This document shows positions 18,219-26,199 of a stretch of 64,000 nt of DNA, piece after piece. Where the stretch lies: positions 1,674,001 to 1,738,000 of the forward strand of contig LARU01000002.1 of assembly GCA_001274695.2 (NCBI GenBank), in the 5' to 3' direction. The position numbers were made by a program, and so were the translations under genes. Positions within the stretch are counted from its first letter, which is position 1. Every line of letters begins with the position of its first letter. The notes under the pieces are model-generated. The model was given only the letters and a program-made list of their open reading frames with translations. It was not told where the DNA came from and did not search any database. This stretch comes from Azoarcus sp. PA01. GTDB taxonomy: Bacteria > Pseudomonadota > Gammaproteobacteria > Burkholderiales > Rhodocyclaceae.

Positions 18219-19565
18219 CTACAGAAAGCGGGCGATGAAGCACGGTGCCGCGCCGCGGACCGCAGGCGGCAGCGGCAGCCATACGCGCCGCCCGGCGCCG
18301 GGGACGCGCGCGACAGGTGCGCCGGCCGCATCCTCGAGACGTTCGAGGCGCACCGTGTCGTTGCCGCCCGGATGCACGAACTCGAGCCGGTCGCCGATGC
18401 CGAAAGCGTTTTTCACCTCGACTTCGGCGAGGCCGCGCACGGCATCGAAGCCGAGCACTTCGCCGACGAGCAGGCTGCGGCCGGACTCGGAGTGGCCGCG
18501 CAGGTAGTTCTGGTGCTCGGGCGTGTGATGCCGCTCGTAGAACCCGTCGGTGTAGCCGCGGTTCGCCAGCCCTTCGAGCTCGCCGAGCAGGCGCACGTCG
18601 AACGGCCGCCCGACGACCGCGTCGTCGATCGCGCGGCGGTATGCCTGGCTCGCGCGCGCGGCGTAGTACGGGCTTTTCGTGCGCCCTTCGATTTTCAGCG
18701 AATCGACCCCGATCGCGATGAGCCGCGCGATGTGCTCGACTGCACGCAGGTCCTTCGAGTTCAGGATGTAGGTGCCGTGCTCGTCTTCCTCGACCGGCAT
18801 CAGTTCGCCCGGCCGCGTGCCTTCCTCGATCAGCCACACGCGCTCGCTCGCAGCGTGGCGCGGGCCGCTGCCGGGGCCCGTGCCCTGCGGCACGCGGCGC
18901 ACGTCGCCGCTGTCGTCCTCGGCCGCGTCGTGGACCTTGTAGTCCCAGCGGCACGAGTTCGTGCAGCTGCCCTGGTTCGGGTCGCGGTGGTTGAAGTAGC
19001 CCGACAGCAGGCAGCGGCCCGAATAGGCGACGCACAGCGCGCCATGCACGAATAGCTCGAGCTCGACATCCGGGCACGCGTCGCGGATCTCGGCCACTTC
19101 GTCGAGCGACAGTTCGCGCGACAGGATGATCCGCTTGACGCCGATCGACGCCCAGAAGCGCACTGCCGCGTAGTTCGTCGTGTTCGCCTGCACCGACAGG
19201 TGAATGGCGATGTCCGGCCAGCGCTCGCGCACCATCATCATCAGGCCCGGGTCGGCCATGATCAGCGCGTCGGGACCGAGCGCGACGACGGGTTCGAGGT
19301 CGGCGAGAAAGCTGCGGACTTTCGTGTTGTGCGGGTAGATGTTGTTGACGAGGTAGAACGCCTTGCCCGCGGCGTGCGCCTCGTCGATGCCTTGCGCGAG
19401 CACGTCGAGCTTGCCGAAGCTGTTGTTGCGCACGCGCAGCGAATAGCGCGGCTGACCGGCATAAACGGCATCGGCGCCGAACGCGAACGCGGTGCGCATC
19501 ATCTGCAGCGAGCCGGCGGGGGCGAGGAGTTCCGGAAGGCGCAGCGGGAGTGTCGTGGCGGGCAT
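18219..19565 (-). CDS. trhP: U32 family protein, TrhP (YegQ)-like tRNA hydroxylation protein
   Basis: A 448-residue member of the U32 family. The N-terminus has ELLAPAGSLQMMRTAFAFGADAVY in family style, followed by AGQPRYSLRVRNNSF. The Fe-S/active region is LFVHGALCVAYSGRCLLSGY followed by NQGSCTNSCRW, giving the conserved cysteines. TrhP (YegQ) takes part in prephenate-dependent formation of 5-hydroxyuridine at tRNA position 34. The older label peptidase U32 is misleading for this branch. A loosely conserved insert near residues 225-255 (SGDVRRVPQGTGPGSG) breaks the usual continuity but stays in frame. Confidence 0.88.
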   Translation of the reverse strand: MPATTLPLRLPELLAPAGSLQMMRTAFAFGADAVYAGQPRYSLRVRNNSFGKLDVLAQGIDEAHAAGKAFYLVNNIYPHNTKVRSFLADLEPVVALGPDALIMADPGLMMMVRERWPDIAIHLSVQANTTNYAAVRFWASIGVKRIILSRELSLDEVAEIRDACPDVELELFVHGALCVAYSGRCLLSGYFNHRDPNQGSCTNSCRWDYKVHDAAEDDSGDVRRVPQGTGPGSGPRHAASERVWLIEEGTRPGELMPVEEDEHGTYILNSKDLRAVEHIARLIAIGVDSLKIEGRTKSPYYAARASQAYRRAIDDAVVGRPFDVRLLGELEGLANRGYTDGFYERHHTPEHQNYLRGHSESGRSLLVGEVLGFDAVRGLAEVEVKNAFGIGDRLEFVHPGGNDTVRLERLEDAAGAPVARVPGAGRRVWLPLPPAVRGAAPCFIARFL

Positions 19566-19592
19566 CGGAGGGAAACGCTCAAACCGGCATTT

Positions 19593-19726
19593 TAGTAGTC
19601 CGTTCCAGAAAAATCATTCCAATGAGTCCGTTCGGCCTGAGCTTGTCGAAGGCCAGTTGCGGCAAGGCAATTGCGGTTCGACAGGCTCACCGCGAACGGT
19701 AACTGGTTTGCTGGAACGGACTACTA
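19593..19726. repeat. 134-bp TA-flanked inverted-repeat element (MITE-like)
   Basis: The outer arms are a perfect 16-base inverted repeat: TAGTAGTCCGTTCCAG (19593-19608) and CTGGAACGGACTACTA (19711-19726). Inside are two inward copies of the palindromic motif family CCGTTCG-cCTGAGC-TGTCGAAG. The arms begin and end with TA, as for a small non-coding element mobilised by an IS630/Tc1-type enzyme that duplicates TA. No open frame lies inside. The IS630 copy begins at the same TA on the right. Confidence 0.7.
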
Positions 19727-20889
19727 GTGTCCTGAGTTAAAAATTTGTTGAACAACTAGCTCATCCGCTGGTCTCTCATGCCGTACGATTGGCGACAGGA
19801 GGCAGCGATGGGCAGACCGAAGGTGGAGATCGTGCTGAACGAGAGCGAGCGCGAGCAGCTTGAAGCCTGGACGCGTCGGCGTAAGACCGCGCAGGCGCTC
19901 GCATTGCGCTCGCGGATCGTTCTCGAGTGTGCGACGGGTGTCGACAGCAAGGTTGTCGCGCAACGCTTGTCGGTGTCGCAGCAGATGGTATCGAAATGGC
20001 GCAACCGCTTTGACGCGAATCGGCTCGATGGCCTGCTCGATGCCCCGCGCTCGGGGGCGCCGCGTACGATCGACGATACCCGTGTCGATGCGGTGATTGC
20101 CAAGACGCTCGAAACGGTGCCGAAGAATGCCACCCATTGGAGTACGCGCAGCATGGCGCGCGAGATGGGGATGTCGCAGACGGCGGTCAGCCGCATCTGG
20201 CGCGCCTTCGGCCTGCAACCGCACCGGCAGGAAACATTCAAGCTCTCGACCGATCCGCTGTTCGTCGACAAGGTCCGCGACATCGTCGGGTTGTATCTGG
20301 ATCCCCCGGTCAAGGCGATGGTGTTGTGCGTCGATGAGAAGAGCCAGATCCAGGCGCTCGACCGCACCCAGCCGATCCTGCCGCTGGCGCCGGGACTTCC
20401 CGAACGGCGAACGCATGACTATATGCGCCACGGCACAACGACTTTGTTTGCGGCGCTCGATGTCGCCACCGGAGAAGTCATCGGGGAACTGCACCGACGC
20501 CACCGCAGCCGCGAGTTTCTGGCCTTTCTGCGCACCATCGAAGCCAACGTCCCAGCCGGTCTGGACATCCATCTGGTGATGGACAACTACGGCACGCACA
20601 AGACGCCAAAGGTCAGGAGTTGGTTTGCCCGTCATCCGCGTTTCCACGTCCATTTCACCCCGACCTCGGCCTCCTGGATCAACCAGGTCGAACGCTGGTT
20701 TGCCGAGCTCACCGAAAAACAGATTCGTCGCGGCACCCACCGTTCCACCCGCCAACTCGAGCAGGCCATCCGCGACTACCTTGCTCGCTACAACGATGAT
20801 CCCAAACCCTTCGCATGGACCAAATCAACTGACGACATCCTCGCCAGCCTTGAACGATTTTGTATGCGAATTTCTAACTCAGCACACTA
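19725..20889 (+). mobile_element. IS630-family insertion sequence
   Basis: The ends are imperfect inverted repeats: the left end reads TAGTGTCCTGAGTTAAAAAT and the reverse complement of the right end TAGTGTGCTGAGTTAGAAAT. Both ends carry TA, the usual IS630 target duplication (19725-19726 and 20888-20889). The element is about 1.16 kb, the right size, and holds one intact transposase gene. It sits exactly at the right edge of the 134-bp palindromic element, sharing its TA. Confidence 0.9.
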
Positions 20890-20890
20890 G
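19808..20890 (+). CDS. IS630-family transposase
   Basis: A 360-residue transposase with an N-terminal helix-turn-helix region ([20 protein letters not shown]) and a second winged part ([20 protein letters not shown]), then a DDE catalytic core. Candidate triad residues are Asp176 ([10 protein letters not shown]), Asp259 ([12 protein letters not shown]) and Glu295 ([11 protein letters not shown]), with 35 residues between the last two, as expected for IS630/Tc1. The ATG at 19808 has AGGAGG five bases upstream; an ATG at 19778 lacks one. The stop codon TAG at 20888-20890 uses the duplicated TA and one flanking base of the host DNA. Confidence 0.93.
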   Translation: MGRPKVEIVLNESEREQLEAWTRRRKTAQALALRSRIVLECATGVDSKVVAQRLSVSQQMVSKWRNRFDANRLDGLLDAPRSGAPRTIDDTRVDAVIAKTLETVPKNATHWSTRSMAREMGMSQTAVSRIWRAFGLQPHRQETFKLSTDPLFVDKVRDIVGLYLDPPVKAMVLCVDEKSQIQALDRTQPILPLAPGLPERRTHDYMRHGTTTLFAALDVATGEVIGELHRRHRSREFLAFLRTIEANVPAGLDIHLVMDNYGTHKTPKVRSWFARHPRFHVHFTPTSASWINQVERWFAELTEKQIRRGTHRSTRQLEQAIRDYLARYNDDPKPFAWTKSTDDILASLERFCMRISNSAH

Positions 20891-21088
20891 GGGCCGCCCG
20901 GGCCGACGTGTAGCATCATTCTTCGGCGAACGACGCCGTCGCCGTCGTTGCCGCCGTGAGCAGAACTTTTCCCGGCGTCCTGTATCGGCCGTTGGTCTTT
21001 CCCGGTTGCAGTTTCGAAGGCGTCCCGGCGGGGTCGCAGTTTGCTTCGCTTGTCGCGCCACCGTTTTTCACGACGAGGAACCGCTCCA

Positions 21089-21556
21089 ATGCGCACGAGC
21101 CTTTCACTTGCTTTTGTCGTCGCGATCGCACTCTCCGCGTGTGCGGAAGACCAGGACCCGGACCCCGTCGTGCCGCTCCCGGAGAGGACTTCCCGCCCGC
21201 CGAACCCCGCAGGGCCGCAGCAACCCCAGCCGGTTCCGCGTTCGTATCCGACCGGGGAAAAGCCGACCGACCCGCATCTGGCGAAGGGCTACGCGGTGTA
21301 CCGGGAAGGCTGCATGGGTTGCCACGACAGCGGCGCCGCGCAGGCGCCGGTGCTGACGAATAGCGATGAATGGCGGCAGCGGATCGACAAGGGCAAGGAA
21401 ACCTTGTACCGGCACGCGATCGACGGATACCACGGCAACAGCGGATTTTGCCCGCCGAAGGGCGGCAGTCCGGGTTCGTGGAGCGACGATGAAGTGCGGG
21501 CAGCGGTCGATTACATGATGTTCACCGTGGCGCGCGCAGTGACGCCCGCAGAGTAG
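21089..21556 (+). CDS. lipoprotein cytochrome c, class I
   Basis: A 155-residue exported monohaem cytochrome. The N-terminus has a lipoprotein signal ending LSAC near residue 18, then a proline-rich linker (PPNPAGPQQPQPVP), then a single haem-binding site CMGCH. Further text such as KETLYRHAIDGYHGNSGFCPPKGG and WSDDEVRAAVDYM resembles cytochrome c5-type domains, with the extra cysteine seen in c5. A membrane-anchored electron carrier is likely; its partners are not identifiable here. The ATG at 21089 follows GAGGAA. The gene stands alone between the IS630 copy and the crystallin-like gene. Confidence 0.85.
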   Translation: MRTSLSLAFVVAIALSACAEDQDPDPVVPLPERTSRPPNPAGPQQPQPVPRSYPTGEKPTDPHLAKGYAVYREGCMGCHDSGAAQAPVLTNSDEWRQRIDKGKETLYRHAIDGYHGNSGFCPPKGGSPGSWSDDEVRAAVDYMMFTVARAVTPAE

Positions 21557-21670
21557 TCGAGGACGTGGCGGGCACGCGAATCGCTAAACCAGCGATAGCC
21601 GGCGGCGGGCCGCAGTATGCAACCCGTGCCCGTTGTCGGCTGGTCCCACGTTGGTAAAAAGGAGATGGAC

Positions 21671-22255
21671 ATGCAGAAAAGAACACTCGCAGTTTCGACG
21701 AATATCCTTGCGCTATCGCTTGCGGTCGCTGCCGGTTCGGCTTTTGCCGAAGGCAATTTGCAGCTCAGCCAGGCGACGCAGCCGCCGACGGAACGGACGA
21801 GCCAGGGCGAGGCGCGAAACGAGCGGCAACCAAGCCAGACCACTCAGCCGGCACAGTCAGGACAGTCAGCGCAATCCGCCCAGTCGGGGCAAAAGGATTC
21901 GGCGGGGCACCCGGTCGTCTACATGCTCGTCCCGGTCACCGTCGCCGACCGGGACCCGGCGATGAAAGAGGGCTGCTGGGCCAAGTTCCATGACGATCAG
22001 AATTTCCGTGGTGACACGCTGACGCTCGTCGGACCGGTCGACATGCCGGACATGACGGGCCCGTTCGGCATCGACTGGAAAGGCAAGATCAGCAGCGTCG
22101 AGACCGGCCCGAAAGCGACCGTGCAGGTGTACGACAACGAGAACTACAACGATCTCGTATCCACCTTCAAAGCGGGGCAGAAGGTCGAGGACGTCAGCAA
22201 GAAGATGGGGTTTTTCGACGAGTTCTCTTCGCTGAAGATCAGCTGCACGAAGTAG
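21671..22255 (+). CDS. secreted protein with a beta/gamma-crystallin-like domain
   Basis: A 194-residue exported protein. Residues 1-25 form a signal peptide ending SAFA. A low-complexity Gln/Ser/Thr-rich region (about 30-75; for example QSGQSAQSAQSGQ) leads to a C-terminal domain with CWAKFHDDQNFRGDTLTLVG and VQVYDNENYNDLVSTF. The pattern of aromatic-x-D/N-x-x-F-x-G followed by L, and a second repeat, resembles beta/gamma-crystallin folds, which in bacteria often bind calcium. I chose the ATG at 21671 because GGAG lies seven bases upstream. Function is unknown; envelope or stress roles are possible. Confidence 0.72.
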   Translation: MQKRTLAVSTNILALSLAVAAGSAFAEGNLQLSQATQPPTERTSQGEARNERQPSQTTQPAQSGQSAQSAQSGQKDSAGHPVVYMLVPVTVADRDPAMKEGCWAKFHDDQNFRGDTLTLVGPVDMPDMTGPFGIDWKGKISSVETGPKATVQVYDNENYNDLVSTFKAGQKVEDVSKKMGFFDEFSSLKISCTK

Positions 22256-22370
22256 TCGGCCACGCCCGGCTCGGCGCTGCTCCACGCTCCCGGCGCGGGG
22301 ACTCGGCCGTGGGACGCCGGGCAGCCAACCCGGCTGATGCGCCGCCGCCGTCCCGGTGCCGGACTCCTAA

Positions 22371-22504
22371 GGAAGCGCTGATTTATTCCGTTCGCCCTGA
22401 GCCCTTCGACTTCGCTCAGCACAGGCTTGTCGAAGGGCATTCCCTGCAACAACAAGGGCTTCGACAGGCTCAGCCCGAACGGTTTTGATTTATTCAGCGC
22501 TTCC
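22371..22504. repeat. palindromic repeat element with 11-bp terminal arms
   Basis: The outer arms GGAAGCGCTGA (22371-22381) and TCAGCGCTTCC (22494-22504) are perfect inverted repeats, extended imperfectly by AATAAATC-like text. Inside are several copies of the GTTCG-CCTGAGC-CTTCGAC-AGGCT palindrome, including an internal partial duplication (CCCTTCGACTTCGCTCAGC). Both outer edges are followed by CTAA. The right arm ends one base before the stop codon of the M1-like peptidase gene. It shares its core but not its arms with the repeats at 19593 and 34756. Confidence 0.7.
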
Positions 22505-24559
22505 CTAATGGTGACTCACCGGGACGGACACGGGCTGTGCCGGCCACACCCCGCGGGCGACGGCTTTCGCGCCATCGAAAACCAGCCAGCTCTGCTGTCC
22601 GTAGTGCGGCAGCGGACGGCTCGCGGCGTTGATCGCGCCGCTATCGGCGGCAGCGACGATCGCCAGCGGAACGCCCGAATCGAGGCGCAGCGTCCACATC
22701 CGCAGGGTGCCTTTACCGGCGACTTCGGACGGCGGCGGCGGAAGGGCGTGACGTTCGAGCCAGCGCAGAACAGCGTCGTGCTCTCCGATCACGAGCAGCG
22801 GGCGGTCGCCCGGCGGGAGTTCCGCGGCCTGGGAGTCGAAGCGATGATCGAGCAGCCGCATCGCCAGCGATCGTGTGGAGGGCGCGAAGGTCGCGTCGCC
22901 GAGCGTGACGAGTGCGGTTCGTGCATCGAACTGGAGCTCACGCAGGATCGGCGGCGCTTCCCGGCGATGAAGCCGCCGCAGCAGCCGGTTCTCGGGATCG
23001 AGCGTGATGCGCGTCGCCGCTTCCTCCGCGCCCAGTTCCAGCTCGAAGCGCTGTTCGGTCCGTTCGAGCCGGACGCGGCGATTTTCCTCGCCTTCCGTCG
23101 TACCGACGCGCAGCGGCACTTCGATGACGTACGGCGGTGCGCCCTGCGTCAGCGTCACGGCGACGTGGCCCTCGGCAGCGCGCCCTTCGACGAGCGCGAC
23201 TTCGGCGAGGCCCGCACGCTCGAGCCACTGCTCGAAGAAGTGTTCGAGCCGCTGGCGCGACTCCGCTTCGAATGCCGCGCGCAGGTCGTCCCAGTCGGCG
23301 ACGCGAAAGCGCTGCGTCTGCCAGAAACGCCGGATGGCCCGGTCGAACGCCGGCTCGCCGATGCGGTCGCGCAGCATCACGAACATCATTGCCGCCTTAC
23401 CGTAGCCGATCGCCTGATCGACGCCGTGCGTGCGCGACGTGAACGCTGCCAGAGGACGGTCGGCACCGGGCGGAATGCCCGACAGCTCCCGCAGCCAGCC
23501 CTGGCGCATCGCGCGCGCCCTGTCGGCGCCGGCACGTTCGGCGTAATGGTAGTCGGCCATGAACGTCGTCAGCCCTTCGCTCCAGTTGCCGCTCGCGTAG
23601 TCGGGATAGACGCCGTTGCCCCACCAGTTGTGCAGCACTTCGTGGCCGAGCGACGTGGCCTTGATGAACGGCAGCTTCAGCACTTCGATGCCGAGATAAG
23701 TCAGCGTCGGCATGCCGAAGCCGGTCGGCGTCGGACTCGAGACGACGGCGAAGCTCGTGAACGGGTAGGGGCCGATCCAGCTCTCGTACAACGCGAGATA
23801 GTCGCGGACCGCGTCGAGATAGCCGGCGGCGAGCGGTTCGAGTTCGGCATGGAAATAGGTACGCAGCAAGATTGGCCGGCCGTCGCTCGAGCGCACGTGC
23901 CGCTCGGTGACGCGGTATGGACCGGCGACGAGGTCGATGCCTTCGGCCGGATGCGGGAAGTCGAATCGGGCGACAAGCCGCCCGCCGCGGGCGGACTCGG
24001 ACTGCAGATGGCCGGCGACGAGGCCGTGCTGCCCTTCGGGAAGGTCGAGGCTCAGCGTGAACGCGTGCAGCAGCGCGCGACCTTTGCGGGCGACCAGCGG
24101 ATACCACGCGGTGGACGACGGCAGGAAGCTGCCGTGAGGATCCGCGACCGGTTCCTGCATGCCGAGCGTGTCGCGGTGTTCGACGCCGGGCGCAAGGGCC
24201 GCGAGCGTGCCGTGCCAGGACAGCGCAAGCGTGCGTCCGGCGACGCCCGCCGGAACCGACCACCGCTGCAGCGCGCCCTGATGGCGCGGCTTGAGCGCGA
24301 CGGGCTCCCCGTCGATGCGCAGCAAGCCGGCTTCGAAGCGGGAGTTCAGCAGCAGCTCGAATGGCGCTTCGCTGTCGATCGTGATCTCGGCGTCGCCGGA
24401 CAGTTCGCGCCTGCCGGGGTCGAGGCGTACGGCGAGCCGGTAGGCCGCGGCCGGTTCGCTGGCCACAGCCGCCTCGAGCGGCGCCATCTGCGCCGAGGCG
24501 GGATTCAGCAGGATCACCGGAAGCGACAGCATGATCATCAGGCAGACCGCGTGAAACAT
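22505..24559 (-). CDS. exported M1-like gluzincin metallopeptidase
   Basis: A 684-residue protein with a signal peptide (MFHAVCLMIMLSLPVILL...SAQ) and an M1-type fold. The zinc motif HEVLHNWWGN is followed by NWSEGLTTF, but only 17 residues separate the second histidine from the glutamate, where classical M1 enzymes have 18. The usual GAMEN exopeptidase motif is replaced by GFGMPTLTYLG. The family is probably a periplasmic aminopeptidase branch; the substrate is unknown. The start at 24557-24559 puts the signal peptide at the N-terminus; an upstream in-frame start would add 18 hydrophilic residues. The stop codon abuts the palindromic repeat at 22371-22504. Confidence 0.82.
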   Translation of the reverse strand: MFHAVCLMIMLSLPVILLNPASAQMAPLEAAVASEPAAAYRLAVRLDPGRRELSGDAEITIDSEAPFELLLNSRFEAGLLRIDGEPVALKPRHQGALQRWSVPAGVAGRTLALSWHGTLAALAPGVEHRDTLGMQEPVADPHGSFLPSSTAWYPLVARKGRALLHAFTLSLDLPEGQHGLVAGHLQSESARGGRLVARFDFPHPAEGIDLVAGPYRVTERHVRSSDGRPILLRTYFHAELEPLAAGYLDAVRDYLALYESWIGPYPFTSFAVVSSPTPTGFGMPTLTYLGIEVLKLPFIKATSLGHEVLHNWWGNGVYPDYASGNWSEGLTTFMADYHYAERAGADRARAMRQGWLRELSGIPPGADRPLAAFTSRTHGVDQAIGYGKAAMMFVMLRDRIGEPAFDRAIRRFWQTQRFRVADWDDLRAAFEAESRQRLEHFFEQWLERAGLAEVALVEGRAAEGHVAVTLTQGAPPYVIEVPLRVGTTEGEENRRVRLERTEQRFELELGAEEAATRITLDPENRLLRRLHRREAPPILRELQFDARTALVTLGDATFAPSTRSLAMRLLDHRFDSQAAELPPGDRPLLVIGEHDAVLRWLERHALPPPPSEVAGKGTLRMWTLRLDSGVPLAIVAAADSGAINAASRPLPHYGQQSWLVFDGAKAVARGVWPAQPVSVPVSHH

Positions 24560-24873
24560 TTCTCGGCGACTCGCGCAGCGTCGCTCAGCACCGACGTCTC
24601 CGGATGGAAGCACCCGGAGCGCGTTCCGGAGCGGGACACGGACACTTGACGTGGGCGGTGTTGCGAGGCGCGCAGTGCGCCGAGGCGGTCTGCAGGGTCA
24701 CGGTCGCGCTCCTGACGAGGCAACGACGGGCAACGCGCCCGACCACTTTTGACGCGGCGGCAATGAGGGAGGTTCCGCGCGAGGATCACGCGGCGGAAAA
24801 ACTCCGGCGCCCGAAGGCGCCGGAAAGTCCGATGCTGTGAGGACGACGGTTGCCAGGCCGCCGTCCCAGAAAA
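24560..24873. other. intergenic region between peptidase and phasin genes
   Basis: These 314 bases hold the upstream region of the M1-like gene (minus strand) and the terminator of the phasin gene (24796-24823). Short frames on both strands have no family character. I see no convincing promoter hexamers for the peptidase gene and no RNA gene. Confidence 0.6.
24796..24823 (-). terminator. intrinsic terminator of the phasin gene
   Basis: On the minus strand CCGGCGCC, a TTCG tetraloop and GGCGCCGG form a perfect eight-base stem followed by AGTTTTTCC. It lies about 50 bases beyond the phasin stop codon. Confidence 0.85.
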
Positions 24874-25434
24874 TCAGTCGCTTTTCTTGTTTGTTGCGGC
24901 CGCGTTCGCTTCGATCGCCTTGATCGTCGCGTCGGCTGTGGCGGCGACGTTGGCTTCGGTGATCTCGACAGCCTGCCGCGTTGCCTTCGTCACGCTCTCA
25001 TACGTCGAGTTTGCCGTCGCCATCGCCGAACGCATCGCCGCGACTGCGACTTCGCCACCCCCCGGCACGGAGCGGGCCGCTTTTTCGATGGCAATGGTCG
25101 CAAGCTTGTTCGCTTCGGCAAACTGCGCTTCGTAAGGCTTGAGACACTCTTCGAGGCTCTGCGCGACGATCTCGTAGCCGCTGCGATAGTATGCAAGCGA
25201 TTTTTGCGCGAGCGGCTGGGCGAACGACGACTGCAGATCCAGGATTTCCGTCGGGTTCTTCGCGGCGAGCAGCGCACGGACGAAGCCACTGCCGTCTTCC
25301 AGCGCCGAACGCGCGGTGTTCAGGTTCAGGGCGATCAGGCGCTCGACGGACTCGAAAGCGGTGGTCGCGGATTTCAGGTACGTGTCGAGCGCCGGCTTGG
25401 CGAGGTCGCTGAACGGGTTGGGGGTATGGGTCAT
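24874..25434 (-). CDS. phasin, polyhydroxyalkanoate granule protein
   Basis: A 186-residue, mostly helical, alanine-rich protein of the phasin family (PhaP type). Recognisable text includes NPTEILDLQSSFAQPLAQK and SYRSGYEIVAQ-like residues (YYRSGYEIVAQSLEE), and the C-terminus is long, amphipathic and rich in Ala, Thr and Lys. Phasins coat intracellular storage granules and control their size. The ATG at 25432-25434 has AGGAG upstream; the longer frame adds 13 residues without support. It is a single-gene unit with its own promoter and terminator. No pha synthase gene is in the window. Confidence 0.9.
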   Translation of the reverse strand: MTHTPNPFSDLAKPALDTYLKSATTAFESVERLIALNLNTARSALEDGSGFVRALLAAKNPTEILDLQSSFAQPLAQKSLAYYRSGYEIVAQSLEECLKPYEAQFAEANKLATIAIEKAARSVPGGGEVAVAAMRSAMATANSTYESVTKATRQAVEITEANVAATADATIKAIEANAAATNKKSD

Positions 25435-25519
25435 GGCAGGCTCCTGGAGGGTCGAAACATTCGGCAACCGCACGCAGGCCCGCTGTCGGGAGGCTTATCC
25501 TGCTGCAGTGCACAATTCC

Positions 25520-25547
25520 ATTGTAGTCGCGGGCCGAGGCACGTCAA
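25520..25547 (-). promoter_or_regulatory. promoter of the phasin gene
   Basis: On the minus strand TTGACG (25542-25547) and TACAAT (25520-25525) are separated by 16 bases. The TGC-rich palindromic stretches TTGTTGCAATGCAC upstream and TGCACTGCAGCA downstream could be operator sites for a PhaR-type repressor; that part is inferred from the known TGC-rich PhaR targets in other bacteria. Confidence 0.65.
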
Positions 25548-25586
25548 CATGTTTTGTGCATTGCAACAACTGTTACGAGCAGCGGT

Positions 25587-26168
25587 TCAGCCGTTGCTGC
25601 CGAATCCGATCGGCGCCGGGGCGAGCTTCAGGATGCGCTGGTATAAGGCTTCGGCTTCTTCGCGGGGCTTGATGCCGAACAGCGGGTTGTCGTTCTCGCG
25701 GAACGCGACCGCGATCTCGGCCCACTGCTCGGCATCGAGCACGCGTTCGGCGATCGGCAGAAAGACGTCTTCCTCGGTGCGCAGGTGCTCCCATTCGAGG
25801 GCCGTGTAGCGGTCGACAGCGGCGAAGAACGCGTCGCGGGCGTCGCCGTCGCCACTCTGGAACGCGACGAGCTGCTTCTTCAGCTCGTCGACCATCGGAT
25901 AGCCGAGCGCATGTTCGCGCTCCAGCCGCGCGATCAGTCCGTCGGCTTCGCGCGTGCGGCGCCGCACTGCGGCGAACAGGTACTTGTCTTCCTTCGGATG
26001 GTGCCAGCGGTCCGGATAGGACACGATGTAGTCGAGGATCGCGCGCAGCACCGGGAAATTCGGCGCCGCTCCGCGGCGCATCTCCTTGACGAGGTAGCGC
26101 AGCGAATACAGCACCGCGCTGATCGCGAGGTGCTCGTCCCTGATGATCTGGATCGCTTCCGGTTTCAC
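25587..26168 (-). CDS. hemerythrin-like domain protein
   Basis: A 193-residue protein with a four-helix hemerythrin HHE pattern. Potential iron ligands are in IRDEHLAISAVLY, DRWHHPKEDKYLF, LEREHALGYPMVDEL and LEWEHLRTEEDVFLP, in the usual H...HxxxE...H...HxxxE order. Such proteins bind O2, NO or iron, or act in di-iron repair. The start is a GTG at 26166-26168 with AGAGGTG upstream. It lies 31 bases downstream of the 3-oxoadipyl-CoA thiolase gene on the same strand, so it is probably the last gene of the box operon. A link to the O2-dependent, di-iron BoxB is attractive but unproven. Confidence 0.85.
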   Translation of the reverse strand: MKPEAIQIIRDEHLAISAVLYSLRYLVKEMRRGAAPNFPVLRAILDYIVSYPDRWHHPKEDKYLFAAVRRRTREADGLIARLEREHALGYPMVDELKKQLVAFQSGDGDARDAFFAAVDRYTALEWEHLRTEEDVFLPIAERVLDAEQWAEIAVAFRENDNPLFGIKPREEAEALYQRILKLAPAPIGFGSNG

Positions 26169-26199
26169 GGCTGCACCTCTTTTCCCCGCGCCGGACGGA

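Noticed and set aside
19608..19710. Possible CRISPR-like or short tandem repeats in the palindromic DNA
   Set aside because: Only one or two copies per site, in inverted orientation, without regular spacers; they fit REP/MITE elements.
24604..24840. A small plus-strand ORF before the phasin terminator
   Set aside because: No ribosome-binding site, no family text, and it runs through the phasin terminator hairpin.
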